In this document: in pieces, positions 6,467-14,175 of the stretch
Layout of the letters: the number at the start of each line of letters is the position of its first letter
Numbering within the stretch: the first letter of the stretch is position 1
Source: an uncultured Collinsella sp.
GTDB lineage: Bacteria > Actinomycetota > Coriobacteriia > Coriobacteriales > Coriobacteriaceae
Direction: 5' to 3'
Length of the DNA stretch: 53,104 bases
NCBI GenBank assembly: GCA_900550415.1
Contig: URSO01000004.1
Coordinates: 1 to 53,104, forward strand
Notes under the pieces: model-generated
What the model was told of the DNA's origin: nothing
The model's input: the letters and a program-made list of their open reading frames with translations, nothing else
Database searches by the model: none
Position numbers and translations under genes: made by a program

Positions 6467-8920
6467 TTACATCAAATCATAGGCGTCGACGTCAACGCTC
6501 ACGCTCACGCCACGCACAGAGCCCACCTCTTTGAGACAGGCGTCGATATCATCAGAGACATGGTACCCCACGGGCGACTTCACAAGCAGATGGAAGCGGT
6601 AACGGTCCTTGGCTCTCTCGATTACACACGAAGCCGGGCCTAGCACCTGCGGCACGGCACTCCCCGCCCGCAAAAAATCGGGCGCGGCGGCATGCCAGCG
6701 GCGCTTAAGAAGCTTTGCAATGCGCCCAATGTAGTCCTGCGCGTCGTCTCGGTTCGCCGACCACACCAAAATGTTGACCAGGCGCACGAACGGCGGATAC
6801 AGGGCGTCGCGGCGCTGGTCCAGATCGTAGTCGGTAAAGATTGAACGGTCGTGCTCGGCGACGGCGCGAATAACCGGGTCCTCGGGCAGATAGGTCTGGA
6901 TGATGACCTCGCCGGGACGATCGCCGCGACCGGCACGGCCCGCGACCTGCTCCAGCAGATCGTAGGCGCGCTCCCCTGCGCGGAAGTCCGGCAGCTTGAG
7001 GGCGAAGTCGGCATTGACCACGCCCACGAGCGTGACCTCGGGAAAATCGAGACCCTTGGCGATCATTTGGGTGCCCAGCAACACGGCGCAATCGGCCGCA
7101 TCGAACTGCTCGAGCAGCTTTTTGTGCGCATCCTTGCCGCGCGTGGAATCGGCATCCATGCGGATGATGGCGACGTCCTCGGGCAGCATCTGGTGCAGTG
7201 CGTCCTCGATCTGCTGCGTGCCCAGCCCCATTTTTGCCAGGTAGCGACTGCCACATTTGGGGCAACGACTCGTGTGCGCGGGATACGGCTGCACGCGCCA
7301 GGAGGATCCGCATGTGTGACATTGCAGCGTGTGCGTGCGCTCGTGATACGTAAGCGCTGTGGAGCAGTGGTTGCAGGTGGGAACGCAGCCGCACTCGCGA
7401 CACATCAGGAACGGCGCAAAGCCACGGCGGTTATGCAGCAGCACGGCCTTCTCGTGACGCTCGACCACACGCTCCAAGCCCTCCATCAAGGGTTTTGAGA
7501 ACATGGAGCGGCTGCCGTGTGAAAACTCGCGGCGCAGGTCGGCAATCCGAACCGTGGGAAGCACGGCGTGTCCCGGGCGCTCGGGCATCTCGGCACGTGT
7601 CCAGGTGGCACCGTTATACGTGCCACGGCGGCAGCGGTCGAGGGCCTCGGCAGAAGGCGTGGCCGACCCCAACACGAGCGGGCAGCGGTAGCGCCGCGCC
7701 ATCTCGGCCGCCACCTCGCGCGCGTGGTAGCGCGGACTGGAGCCCTGCTTGTAACTAGTCTCGTGCTCCTCGTCGATGATGATGAGGCCAAGGTCGCTGA
7801 GCGGGCAAAAAAGCGCCGAACGAGCTCCCACGACCACACGCGCGGCGCCACTGGCAACCATGTCCCACTGGTCCAGGCGCTCGCCAGCCGAAAGACGCGA
7901 GTGGAAAACCGCGACCGTCTCGCCAAAGCGCGAGCGGAAGCGGCCGACGGTCTGGGCTGTCAGCGATATCTCGGGCACCAGTACGCAGGCTGAGCGGCCG
8001 GCCGCGAGCACGCGCTCGATAGCGGAAAGGTAGACCTCGGTTTTGCCGGATCCAGTGACTCCATCGACTAGGACCACGTCGCCGTGAGCGTCAAGGCGTG
8101 CGCGCTCAATCTGCGCGAGGGCCTGTCGCTGACCGTTGGTGAGTGCCATCGGGGCCTTGCCGCTCGCCGAGGACAGCGTGGTCTGCTCGTTGCAGCCACG
8201 CCAGGCGCGGCGCTCCTCCACAACCACGACGCCGCGTTTTTCGAGCGCCTTGATGGTCGCCGACATGCTGTTATAGAGAAGGTTGAGGTCGCGCGTCGTG
8301 ACCGGGCCGCACTGGAGCGCCTCGATGAGTTGGCGCTGGCGGACCGCGGTCTTGGGCGGCGTATAGTCGAAGCCTTCGGGCGTGAGCATGACCCAGCGAT
8401 TTTGGATGGGTTTGACGGCTGGACGTTCAACCGTCCACACGCCGTCGTCACCCTTGACCACACGCGGACTGCCGCCCGGGGGCAAAAACAGGCGCAGGCA
8501 CTCGGAAAGCGTTGCGACGTACTCGTGGCTCATCCAGCGTGCGATACGGGCGGCTTCGGCGGTAAAGAGCGGTTTGCTGAGGATAGCCTCGACGGCTTTA
8601 ATGCGCGCGGGGTCGAGGGCGTTGTTACCCTGCAGGTCGCCCAGCTCAGGCGCAATGTCGACGACATAGCCCGCGGCGGCACGGTTACCAAAGTGAACCA
8701 GGACCGTGGATCCGATCTGCGCCTCGTTGGCAAGGGACTGGGGAATGCAGTAGGCAAATGGCTCGGACAGCGCTCGGGTAGGAATGTCGAGAACCACGCT
8801 CGCGTAGGCGGCAGGGGGCTCGGGCGCAGGCTTAGACTGAGCCGAGGCAGAGGCAGGCTTGGGCTTCACCGGAGCTTCCTCCGGTTCCGGCGAACCAAAC
8901 AGCGACAGTTGTTGAGCCAT
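6467..8920 (-). CDS. priA: Primosomal protein N' (replication restart helicase PriA)
   Basis: Superfamily-2 3'-5' DNA helicase that loads the replisome at stalled forks. The first ~60 residues are a low-complexity Pro/Lys/Ala leader, followed by the 3'-DNA-binding domain. Walker A GVTGSGKTEVY, DEEH (motif II) and GSATPSAE (motif III) mark the helicase core. Eight clustered cysteines (CRECGCVPTCNHCSTAL, then CHTCG and CPKCG) form the two zinc sites. AGRAGRGDRPGE is motif VI. At 817 aa it is longer than the ~730 aa of E. coli PriA, mainly through the leader. GAGG six bases upstream supports the ATG. Palindrome B lies upstream, between priA and gltX. Confidence 0.96.
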   Translation of the reverse strand: MAQQLSLFGSPEPEEAPVKPKPASASAQSKPAPEPPAAYASVVLDIPTRALSEPFAYCIPQSLANEAQIGSTVLVHFGNRAAAGYVVDIAPELGDLQGNNALDPARIKAVEAILSKPLFTAEAARIARWMSHEYVATLSECLRLFLPPGGSPRVVKGDDGVWTVERPAVKPIQNRWVMLTPEGFDYTPPKTAVRQRQLIEALQCGPVTTRDLNLLYNSMSATIKALEKRGVVVVEERRAWRGCNEQTTLSSASGKAPMALTNGQRQALAQIERARLDAHGDVVLVDGVTGSGKTEVYLSAIERVLAAGRSACVLVPEISLTAQTVGRFRSRFGETVAVFHSRLSAGERLDQWDMVASGAARVVVGARSALFCPLSDLGLIIIDEEHETSYKQGSSPRYHAREVAAEMARRYRCPLVLGSATPSAEALDRCRRGTYNGATWTRAEMPERPGHAVLPTVRIADLRREFSHGSRSMFSKPLMEGLERVVERHEKAVLLHNRRGFAPFLMCRECGCVPTCNHCSTALTYHERTHTLQCHTCGSSWRVQPYPAHTSRCPKCGSRYLAKMGLGTQQIEDALHQMLPEDVAIIRMDADSTRGKDAHKKLLEQFDAADCAVLLGTQMIAKGLDFPEVTLVGVVNADFALKLPDFRAGERAYDLLEQVAGRAGRGDRPGEVIIQTYLPEDPVIRAVAEHDRSIFTDYDLDQRRDALYPPFVRLVNILVWSANRDDAQDYIGRIAKLLKRRWHAAAPDFLRAGSAVPQVLGPASCVIERAKDRYRFHLLVKSPVGYHVSDDIDACLKEVGSVRGVSVSVDVDAYDLM

Positions 8921-8953
8921 ACACCACCTCTAACGAACGGACCTGAAAGGGGT

Positions 8954-9053
8954 GGGACAAAATAATCAGTAGAGTTTGTCCCATGGCCGATACGAGTGTC
9001 GAGCTCGTTGCGTCACTCGAACATGGGACAAACACTACTGATTATTTTGTCCC
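8954..9053. repeat. Long palindromic element B (32 bp arms, 36 nt core)
   Basis: The arms 8954-8985 and 9022-9053 match over 32 bases with one mismatch. The core is 36 nt, the same length as in element A. Read on the minus strand it contains CGAGTGACGCAACGAGC and GACACTCGTATCGGC, related to the core boxes of A, C and D. Its arms (GGGACAAAATAATC...) are unrelated to the others. It lies between gltX and priA, both on the minus strand. Confidence 0.75.
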
Positions 9054-9073
9054 AGCAACCCACTCATCGGTAC

Positions 9074-9107
9074 AGAAACAAGAGCCCCGCTCGAGGGAAC
9101 GGGGCTC
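9074..9107 (-). terminator. Intrinsic terminator of gltX
   Basis: On the minus strand an 8 bp stem GAGCCCCG / CGGGGCTC is followed by TTGTTTCTG, just past the gltX stop. Confidence 0.75.
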
Positions 9108-9130
9108 GGATACATGCGTTTACGCAGCTG

Positions 9131-10606
9131 TTACAGCGCCATCGTGCGGGCGCGGTCGATGCGCGCCAGGCAGTCGTCGCGGCCGACGAGCGCCATGGTC
9201 TCGCCCAGCGGAGGGCTCACCATGTTGCCGCAGACGGCGACGCGCACAGCCTGGAACACCACTCGCTTCTTAAGGTCCATCTGCTCGGGCAGCGGCTCAA
9301 GCGCAGCGTCGATGTTGGCAGCTGTCCACTCGGTAACACCCTCGAGCGCGGCCTTGGCGGCATCCAGAATGGCACCCATGCCCTCTTTGGCCAGGCCCTT
9401 GTTGACGGATTTCTCGTCATACTCGAGCGTCTCGGCCGTGGCAAAGATGGGGGCGGCGACGGTCACGGCGTCGGCCGGCATCTTGGTGCGCGGCTTGACG
9501 ATGGCGGCAAGTGCGTCGATCCAGTCCTCGCCATACTCGACGTTGCCCTCAATGAGACCCGCCTCGTGCAGCTCGGGGACCATGACCTCGTCGGCAAACT
9601 GAGCATCGGACATGCCGTTGATGTACTCGGCATTGACCCAGTCGAGCTTCTTGGGGTCGAAGGTCGCGGGGTTCTTGGAGATGCGGTCGAGCGAGAACTT
9701 GCTGGCAAGAACATCACGCGGGATGATTGTGGTCTCGCCGTCGAGCGACCAGCCGAGCAGTGCCAGGTAATTGACGAAGGCATCGGACAGGTAACCGGCG
9801 TCGCGGTACTCCTCCACCGAGGTGGCGCCGTGGCGCTTGGAGAGCTTCTTTCCGTCGGCGCCCAGAATCATGGAGATGTGGGCGAACGTGGGCACGGGCG
9901 CGCCGAGGGCCTCGTAGACCATGACCTGGCGAGGGGTGTTGGAAAGGTGATCGTCTCCGCGGATGACGTGGGTGATCTTCATCATGGCGTCGTCGACGAC
10001 GGTCGCGAAGTTATACGTAGGCGTGCCGTCGGAGCGGAAGATGACGAAGTCGTCGAGCTCCTTGGCGTCGAAGGTCACCTCGCCGTGGACGGCGTCGTGG
10101 ATGACGACGTCGCCGCGATCCTCGGGCACCTTGATGCGCAGAACGTAGGACTCGCCGGCCTCGATGCGGCGGCGGGCCTCCTCGGGATCAAGATCGCGGC
10201 AACGGCGCTGATAGCCCTGGAAGGGGTCCTTGCGCTCCTGCGCGGCCTTGCGGTCGGCGTCGAGCTGCTCCTTGGTGCAGAAGCAGGGATAGGCCTTGCC
10301 CTCGTCCCAAAGCTTCTGGGCGGCCTGCTTGTACAGGTCCAGGCGCTCGGTCTGGGCGTAGGGGCCAAAGTCGCCGCCCACCTCGGGACCCTCGTCCCAG
10401 TCCAGGCCCAGCCAACGCATGGCGCGCAGGATGATCTGCGTATTCTCGTCGGTGGAGCGGGTGGGGTCGGTGTCGTCGATGCGCAGGATGAACGTGCCGC
10501 CGTTTGCACGGGCGAAAGCCCAGTTATAGATAGCGGTGCGGGCGCCGCCGATGTGCAGCTTGCCCGTGGGTGAGGGTGCAAAGCGGACGCGAACGTCTGA
10601 TGCCAT
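9131..10606 (-). CDS. gltX: Glutamyl-tRNA synthetase
   Basis: Class I aminoacyl-tRNA synthetase charging tRNA-Glu. The N-terminus MASDVRVRFAPSPTGKLHIGG holds the HIGH motif (His17-Gly20), and KKLSKRHGA is the KMSKS loop. The C-terminal third is the all-helical anticodon-binding region. The ATG at 10604-10606 has GAGGAG seven bases upstream, giving 491 aa; an in-frame ATG 13 codons further upstream lacks such a site. The zinc-type CFC...C segment (PCFCTKEQL) is visible. It lies alone between palindrome B and the metK leader. A tRNA-Glu gene, its substrate, occurs at 44.4 kb. Many bacteria also use GltX in making tRNA-Gln; that cannot be judged here. Confidence 0.96.
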   Translation of the reverse strand: MASDVRVRFAPSPTGKLHIGGARTAIYNWAFARANGGTFILRIDDTDPTRSTDENTQIILRAMRWLGLDWDEGPEVGGDFGPYAQTERLDLYKQAAQKLWDEGKAYPCFCTKEQLDADRKAAQERKDPFQGYQRRCRDLDPEEARRRIEAGESYVLRIKVPEDRGDVVIHDAVHGEVTFDAKELDDFVIFRSDGTPTYNFATVVDDAMMKITHVIRGDDHLSNTPRQVMVYEALGAPVPTFAHISMILGADGKKLSKRHGATSVEEYRDAGYLSDAFVNYLALLGWSLDGETTIIPRDVLASKFSLDRISKNPATFDPKKLDWVNAEYINGMSDAQFADEVMVPELHEAGLIEGNVEYGEDWIDALAAIVKPRTKMPADAVTVAAPIFATAETLEYDEKSVNKGLAKEGMGAILDAAKAALEGVTEWTAANIDAALEPLPEQMDLKKRVVFQAVRVAVCGNMVSPPLGETMALVGRDDCLARIDRARTMAL

Positions 10607-10680
10607 GGAAATCTCCTCGATTGCAGGATGGATGTCTAACCGCACCAGTATAAAGCATCAAAGCAACCTCCGCACAAAGG

Positions 10681-10723
10681 GCACCGACCCACTCATTGGG
10701 GACAGACTTAAATGAGTAGGTGC
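10681..10723. repeat. Short imperfect inverted repeat upstream of gltX and metK
   Basis: GCACC...ACTCATT (10681-10697) pairs with AATGAGT.GGTGC (10711-10723) around GGGGACAGACTT. It lies between the divergent gltX and metK starts. It may be a hairpin in a leader or another intergenic repeat; no core boxes are present. Confidence 0.4.
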
Positions 10724-10730
10724 GGAAAGG

Positions 10731-10804
10731 GTGTGAATGTTTGATTTACGCGCTATGATGTGCCCTTGCATAGAGAGCCCGGCGGAATGGTAACGGTCGC
10801 CGGG
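10731..10804 (+). promoter_or_regulatory. Probable metK promoter and leader hairpin
   Basis: TATGAT at 10754-10759 is a good -10 element with a weak -35 (GTGTGA, 10731-10736) at 17 bases. The predicted leader then contains CCCGGCG (10778-10784) and CGCCGGG (10798-10804), a perfect 7 bp stem with a 13 nt loop. I see no match to a known SAM riboswitch core, so the hairpin has no assigned function. Confidence 0.4.
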
Positions 10805-10826
10805 ACACGTTATTGAAAGGACAATC

Positions 10827-12107
10827 ATGTCAGAAGAACTTCGTTCCATCCCACCCCAACACGGGTCCTTTGTTTTTACGTCGGAGTCGGTGACCGAAGG
10901 TCATCCCGATAAGATCGCTGATCAGATCAGTGACGCCGTCCTCGACGCAATCCTCGCCAAAGAAATAGAGCTGCAGGAGCAGGGCTACATCGCCCCCAAC
11001 GGCGTGCCTGCCAACGTTGAGAACGTCCGTTGCGCCTGCGAGACCCTCGTGACCACCGGCACTGTCATCGTCGCCGGCGAGATTCGCACCCAGGCCTACG
11101 TCGACGTACAGGAAATCGCCCGCGGTGTTATCCGCCGCATCGGCTACAACCGTGCCAAGTTCGGTTTTGACTGCGACACTTGCGGCGTTATGAGCCTCAT
11201 CCACGAGCAGTCGCCCGATATCGCCCAGGGCGTTGACGAGTCCTTCGAGACCCAGACCGGCGCTACCACCGACCCGATCGACCTGATCGGCGCCGGCGAC
11301 CAGGGCATGATGTTCGGTTATGCCTCCAACGAAACCAAGACCCTCATGCCCATGCCGCACTACCTGGCAAGCCGCCTGGCCGAGCGCCTGGCTGCCGTGC
11401 GCCATGACGGAACCCTGCCCTACCTGCGCCCCGACGGCAAGACCCAGGTCACGGTGCGCTACGAGGAAGGCAAGCCCGTGGAGGTCACGACCATCGTCAT
11501 CTCCACGCAGCACGCTGCCGAGATTGAGGACATGGGCAAGATCAAGGCCGACCTCATCGAACACGTCATCACCCCGGTCATGGCTGCCGAGAACATGCCT
11601 TGGGACGGCGCCGACATCTACGTAAACCCCACCGGTCGCTTTGTCGTGGGCGGCCCCATGGGCGACACGGGCCTGACCGGCCGCAAGATCATCGTCGACA
11701 CCTACGGCGGCTACGGCCGTCACGGTGGCGGTGCCTTTAGCGGCAAGGACTGCACCAAGGTCGACCGCTCCGCCGCGTACGCAGCGCGCTGGGTCGCCAA
11801 GAACGTGGTGGCCGCCGGTCTGGCCGACCGCTGCGAAGTCGAGCTTGCCTACGCCATCGGCGTTTCCAAGCCCCTCTCAATCATGGTCGACACCTTCGGT
11901 ACCGCGCATGTTGCCGAGGACAAGATCGTCGAGGCCGTCGAGAAGACCTTCGACCTGCGCCCGGGCGCAATCATCCGCGACCTAGACCTGCGTCGCCCCA
12001 TCTACGAAAAGACGGCAGCCTACGGTCACTTCGGCCGCGAAGACGCCGACTTCACCTGGGAGAATACCGACCGAGTCGAAGAACTCAAAGCAGCCTGTGG
12101 CCTGTAG
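10827..12107 (+). CDS. metK: S-adenosylmethionine synthetase
   Basis: Makes SAM from methionine and ATP. It shows the N-terminal ESVTEGHPDKIADQISDA, the ATP-binding GAGDQGMMFGYA and the catalytic glycine-rich loop GGAFSGKDCTKVDRSAAY. Length is 426 aa, slightly above the usual 385-400. GAAAGGA seven bases before the ATG supports the start. An intrinsic terminator follows 43 bases after the stop, so it is probably transcribed alone. Its product is the methyl donor for RsmB and for the six B12-pathway methyltransferase domains in this window (CbiL, CbiF, CbiH, CbiE, CbiT, CbiD). Confidence 0.97.
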   Translation: MSEELRSIPPQHGSFVFTSESVTEGHPDKIADQISDAVLDAILAKEIELQEQGYIAPNGVPANVENVRCACETLVTTGTVIVAGEIRTQAYVDVQEIARGVIRRIGYNRAKFGFDCDTCGVMSLIHEQSPDIAQGVDESFETQTGATTDPIDLIGAGDQGMMFGYASNETKTLMPMPHYLASRLAERLAAVRHDGTLPYLRPDGKTQVTVRYEEGKPVEVTTIVISTQHAAEIEDMGKIKADLIEHVITPVMAAENMPWDGADIYVNPTGRFVVGGPMGDTGLTGRKIIVDTYGGYGRHGGGAFSGKDCTKVDRSAAYAARWVAKNVVAAGLADRCEVELAYAIGVSKPLSIMVDTFGTAHVAEDKIVEAVEKTFDLRPGAIIRDLDLRRPIYEKTAAYGHFGREDADFTWENTDRVEELKAACGL

Positions 12108-12150
12108 GCTTACGAGAAAAGCCACAGCCAAATAGAAACACGCCAAAAAG

Positions 12151-12180
12151 AGGTACCGGAACAACCGGTACCTCTTTTTT
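12151..12180 (+). terminator. Intrinsic terminator of metK
   Basis: AGGTACCGG-AACAA-CCGGTACCT followed by CTTTTTT: a 9 bp perfect stem with a T-run. Confidence 0.9.
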
Positions 12181-12274
12181 ATTAACCGGTGGTGAAGATG
12201 AGTCGACATGGGACGCAGAATAGGTTCCCAGCTGATGAATTTTGCAGCAAGCGTGCCCCTACCATGTATCCTAA

Positions 12275-12395
12275 GTTCCGAGGGCTTTGGTATTTGGTCG
12301 ATCGCGAGTTCCGCACGAGCCGGAGGCCACTTAATGTGGCCTCCGTGCGAGCCAGGACTGTAGAGCAGGCGACCAAATACCAAAGCCCTCGGAAC
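12275..12395. repeat. Nested palindromic element C (26 bp perfect arms, 69 nt core with inner hairpin)
   Basis: The arms 12275-12300 and 12370-12395 are exact reverse complements. The core holds GCGAGTTCCGCACG (12304-12317), an inner hairpin (12322-12344: GGAGGC sides around CACTTAATGTG) and AGGACTGTAGAGCA (12354-12367). Element D at 50.5 kb has the same two boxes and the same hairpin centre but different outer arms and different inner sides. The right arm ends 23 bases before the sdaA start, so the element lies in the sdaA leader. In the 311-base metK-sdaA gap, the bases outside the terminator and this element show nothing recognisable. Confidence 0.85.
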
Positions 12396-12418
12396 GACGG
12401 GATAGAACAGGAGCGCAT

Positions 12419-14026
12419 ATGGCAGGCAAGCCGCAAACACTAGCTACGACCTCGGCATTCGAGATCTTGGGCCCCGTCATGGTCGGCCCCAGCTCATCGC
12501 ACACCGCCGGCGCCCTGCGCTGCGCCCAAGTTGCCGCCAGCCTGCTGGAAGGCCGCATCACTAAGGTCACCTTTGGCCTGTGGAACTCCTTTGCCCACAC
12601 CTACCGCGGCCACGGCACCGATCGTGCGCTCGTCGCGGGCATCCTGGGCCTCGACACCGACGACGAGAACATCAAGCAGGCCTTCGACCTCGCACGCGAG
12701 CAGGGCCTCGACTACCACTTTGAAATTAAGGGCGACGACGCCTCCATCCATCCCAACACCGTCGACATCGACATGGCCGACGATACGGGCGCCACGGCGC
12801 AGGTCCGCGGCGAGAGCCTCGGCGGCGGCAAGATGCGCATCAGCCGCATCAACGGCGTCGGCGTCGATATCTCGGGCATGTATTCCACGCTCTTCGTGGC
12901 ACACCAGGACGTCCCCGGTGTGCTCGCCGCGCTCACGAACCTGCTCGCCTACGCCCATGTGAACATCGCTTTCTGCCGCACCTACCGCACCGAGGTGGGC
13001 GGCCAGGCATACTCCGTCTTTGAAACCGATGGCGCCCCCGACGACACCGTCATCCCCATGCTGCGCAAGCTCGACAATGTAAACTACGCCACCTTTATCG
13101 AGCTCCCGGGCTCGGCCTCGTCGCTCTCCCCCGGCGTTTCGGCCAAGGAAATCTTTGACGATGGTGCGCAGTTGCTCGACGCCTGCGCCGAACTCGGCCT
13201 CAACATCGGCGCCGTCATGGCCGTTCGCGAGGCGCGCCTGACCGGCGAGGCCCACGCCGTCGCCGCCATGCGCCGCGTGCTCGACGTCATGCGCGAGGAG
13301 ACCACGGCCCCCATCGCCAATCCTCAGCGCTCGCTCGGCGGGCTTATCGGCGGCGAGGCTAAACTCGTCGATGCCACCGGCCGCAACGACTTGAGCGTAA
13401 GCCTGATGGGCGCCGTCCAGACCGATGCCGTGGCCCGCGCCATGGCCGTCCTTGAGCGCTCCGCCACAATGGGAGTGATCGTCGCCGCCCCCACGGCCGG
13501 CTCCGCAGGCGTCGTGCCCGGCTGCGTGCTGGCGCTCGCCGACCATCTGCAACTGGACGATGAGCAAGTCATGGACGCCCTCTACTGCGCCGCCGCCATC
13601 GGCCTCAACCTCACCACGAGCGCCTGCGTCGCCGGCGCCGAGGGCGGATGCCAAGCCGAGGTGGGAAGCGCGGCCGCCATGGCCGCCGCCGCGCTGGTGC
13701 AGATGCTCGGAGGCACGCCTGAGCAGGCACTCGACGCCAGCTCCATCGCCCTGAGCAACCTGCTGGGCCTGGTCTGCGACCCGGTGGGCGGCCTCGTGGA
13801 GGTGCCGTGCCAAAACCGCAATGCCATCGGCGTGGCCGCGGCATTTAGCTCGGCGCAGCTTGCACTTGCCGGTATCAAGAGCCTGGTGCCGTTTGACCAG
13901 ATGGCGCACGTCATGCTCTCCGTGGGCCACGCGTTGCCGGCCACGCTGCGCGAGACGGCAAAGGGTGGCATCGCGCAGGCTCCGGCCGCACTTTCGGCCT
14001 GTGCAAAATGCGGTGTGTGCGGATAG
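12419..14026 (+). CDS. sdaA: L-serine dehydratase, iron-sulfur type, single chain
   Basis: Deaminates L-serine to pyruvate using a [4Fe-4S] cluster. The N-terminal ~220 residues are the beta domain with GPSSSHTAGALR and an ACT-like region (GVDISGMYSTLFVAHQDVPGVLAAL). The C-terminal part is the alpha domain with the cluster cysteines in TSACVAGAEGGCQ and CDPVGGLVEVPCQNRN. The chain ends CAKCGVCG, the usual cysteine tail. Length is 535 aa, as expected for the fused E. coli SdaA-like form rather than the split Bacillus form. AGGAG lies seven bases before the ATG. Palindrome C sits immediately upstream and a terminator immediately downstream, so the gene is a separate unit. Confidence 0.95.
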   Translation: MAGKPQTLATTSAFEILGPVMVGPSSSHTAGALRCAQVAASLLEGRITKVTFGLWNSFAHTYRGHGTDRALVAGILGLDTDDENIKQAFDLAREQGLDYHFEIKGDDASIHPNTVDIDMADDTGATAQVRGESLGGGKMRISRINGVGVDISGMYSTLFVAHQDVPGVLAALTNLLAYAHVNIAFCRTYRTEVGGQAYSVFETDGAPDDTVIPMLRKLDNVNYATFIELPGSASSLSPGVSAKEIFDDGAQLLDACAELGLNIGAVMAVREARLTGEAHAVAAMRRVLDVMREETTAPIANPQRSLGGLIGGEAKLVDATGRNDLSVSLMGAVQTDAVARAMAVLERSATMGVIVAAPTAGSAGVVPGCVLALADHLQLDDEQVMDALYCAAAIGLNLTTSACVAGAEGGCQAEVGSAAAMAAAALVQMLGGTPEQALDASSIALSNLLGLVCDPVGGLVEVPCQNRNAIGVAAAFSSAQLALAGIKSLVPFDQMAHVMLSVGHALPATLRETAKGGIAQAPAALSACAKCGVCG

Positions 14027-14044
14027 CGACAAAGAAAGACTCGA

Positions 14045-14071
14045 AGGTGGGACAAATGTCCCACCTCTTTT
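14045..14071 (+). terminator. Intrinsic terminator of sdaA
   Basis: AGGTGGGAC-AAAT-GTCCCACCT followed by CTTTT, 18 bases after the stop codon. Confidence 0.8.
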
Positions 14072-14112
14072 GAATGCCACCGTTTCCATACCACAAACAA
14101 CTGGGTAATCGC

Positions 14113-14118
14113 TATAAT
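14113..14118 (+). promoter_or_regulatory. -10 element for the L,D-transpeptidase gene
   Basis: A perfect TATAAT lies 58 bases before the start codon. No good -35 is present at 16-18 bases. The box sits between CTGGG and CCCAG, which could close a hairpin around it. Confidence 0.45.
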
Positions 14119-14175
14119 GCAAGCCCAGTAAAAACACGATGAGCCGCAAGGCGAAATCCGAAGGATATGCATACG

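Noticed and set aside
8954..9053. An ordinary bidirectional intrinsic terminator for element B (and likewise A, C, D)
   Set aside because: Arms of 26-33 bp with 36-69 nt cores are far longer than terminators, T-runs are missing, and gltX already has its own terminator at 9074-9107.
8996..10573. Plus-strand open frame of 525 codons opposite gltX, starting in palindrome B
   Set aside because: Shadow of gltX, whose HIGH and KLSKR motifs are intact; the frame begins inside a repeat with no ribosome site.
10778..10804. A SAM riboswitch in the metK leader
   Set aside because: Only one 7 bp hairpin is present; no conserved SAM-I, SAM-II or SAM-IV core could be recognised.
12494..14149. Minus-strand open frame of 551 codons opposite sdaA
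   Set aside because: Shadow of sdaA, which carries all expected cluster cysteines; His/Gly/Ala-rich translation.
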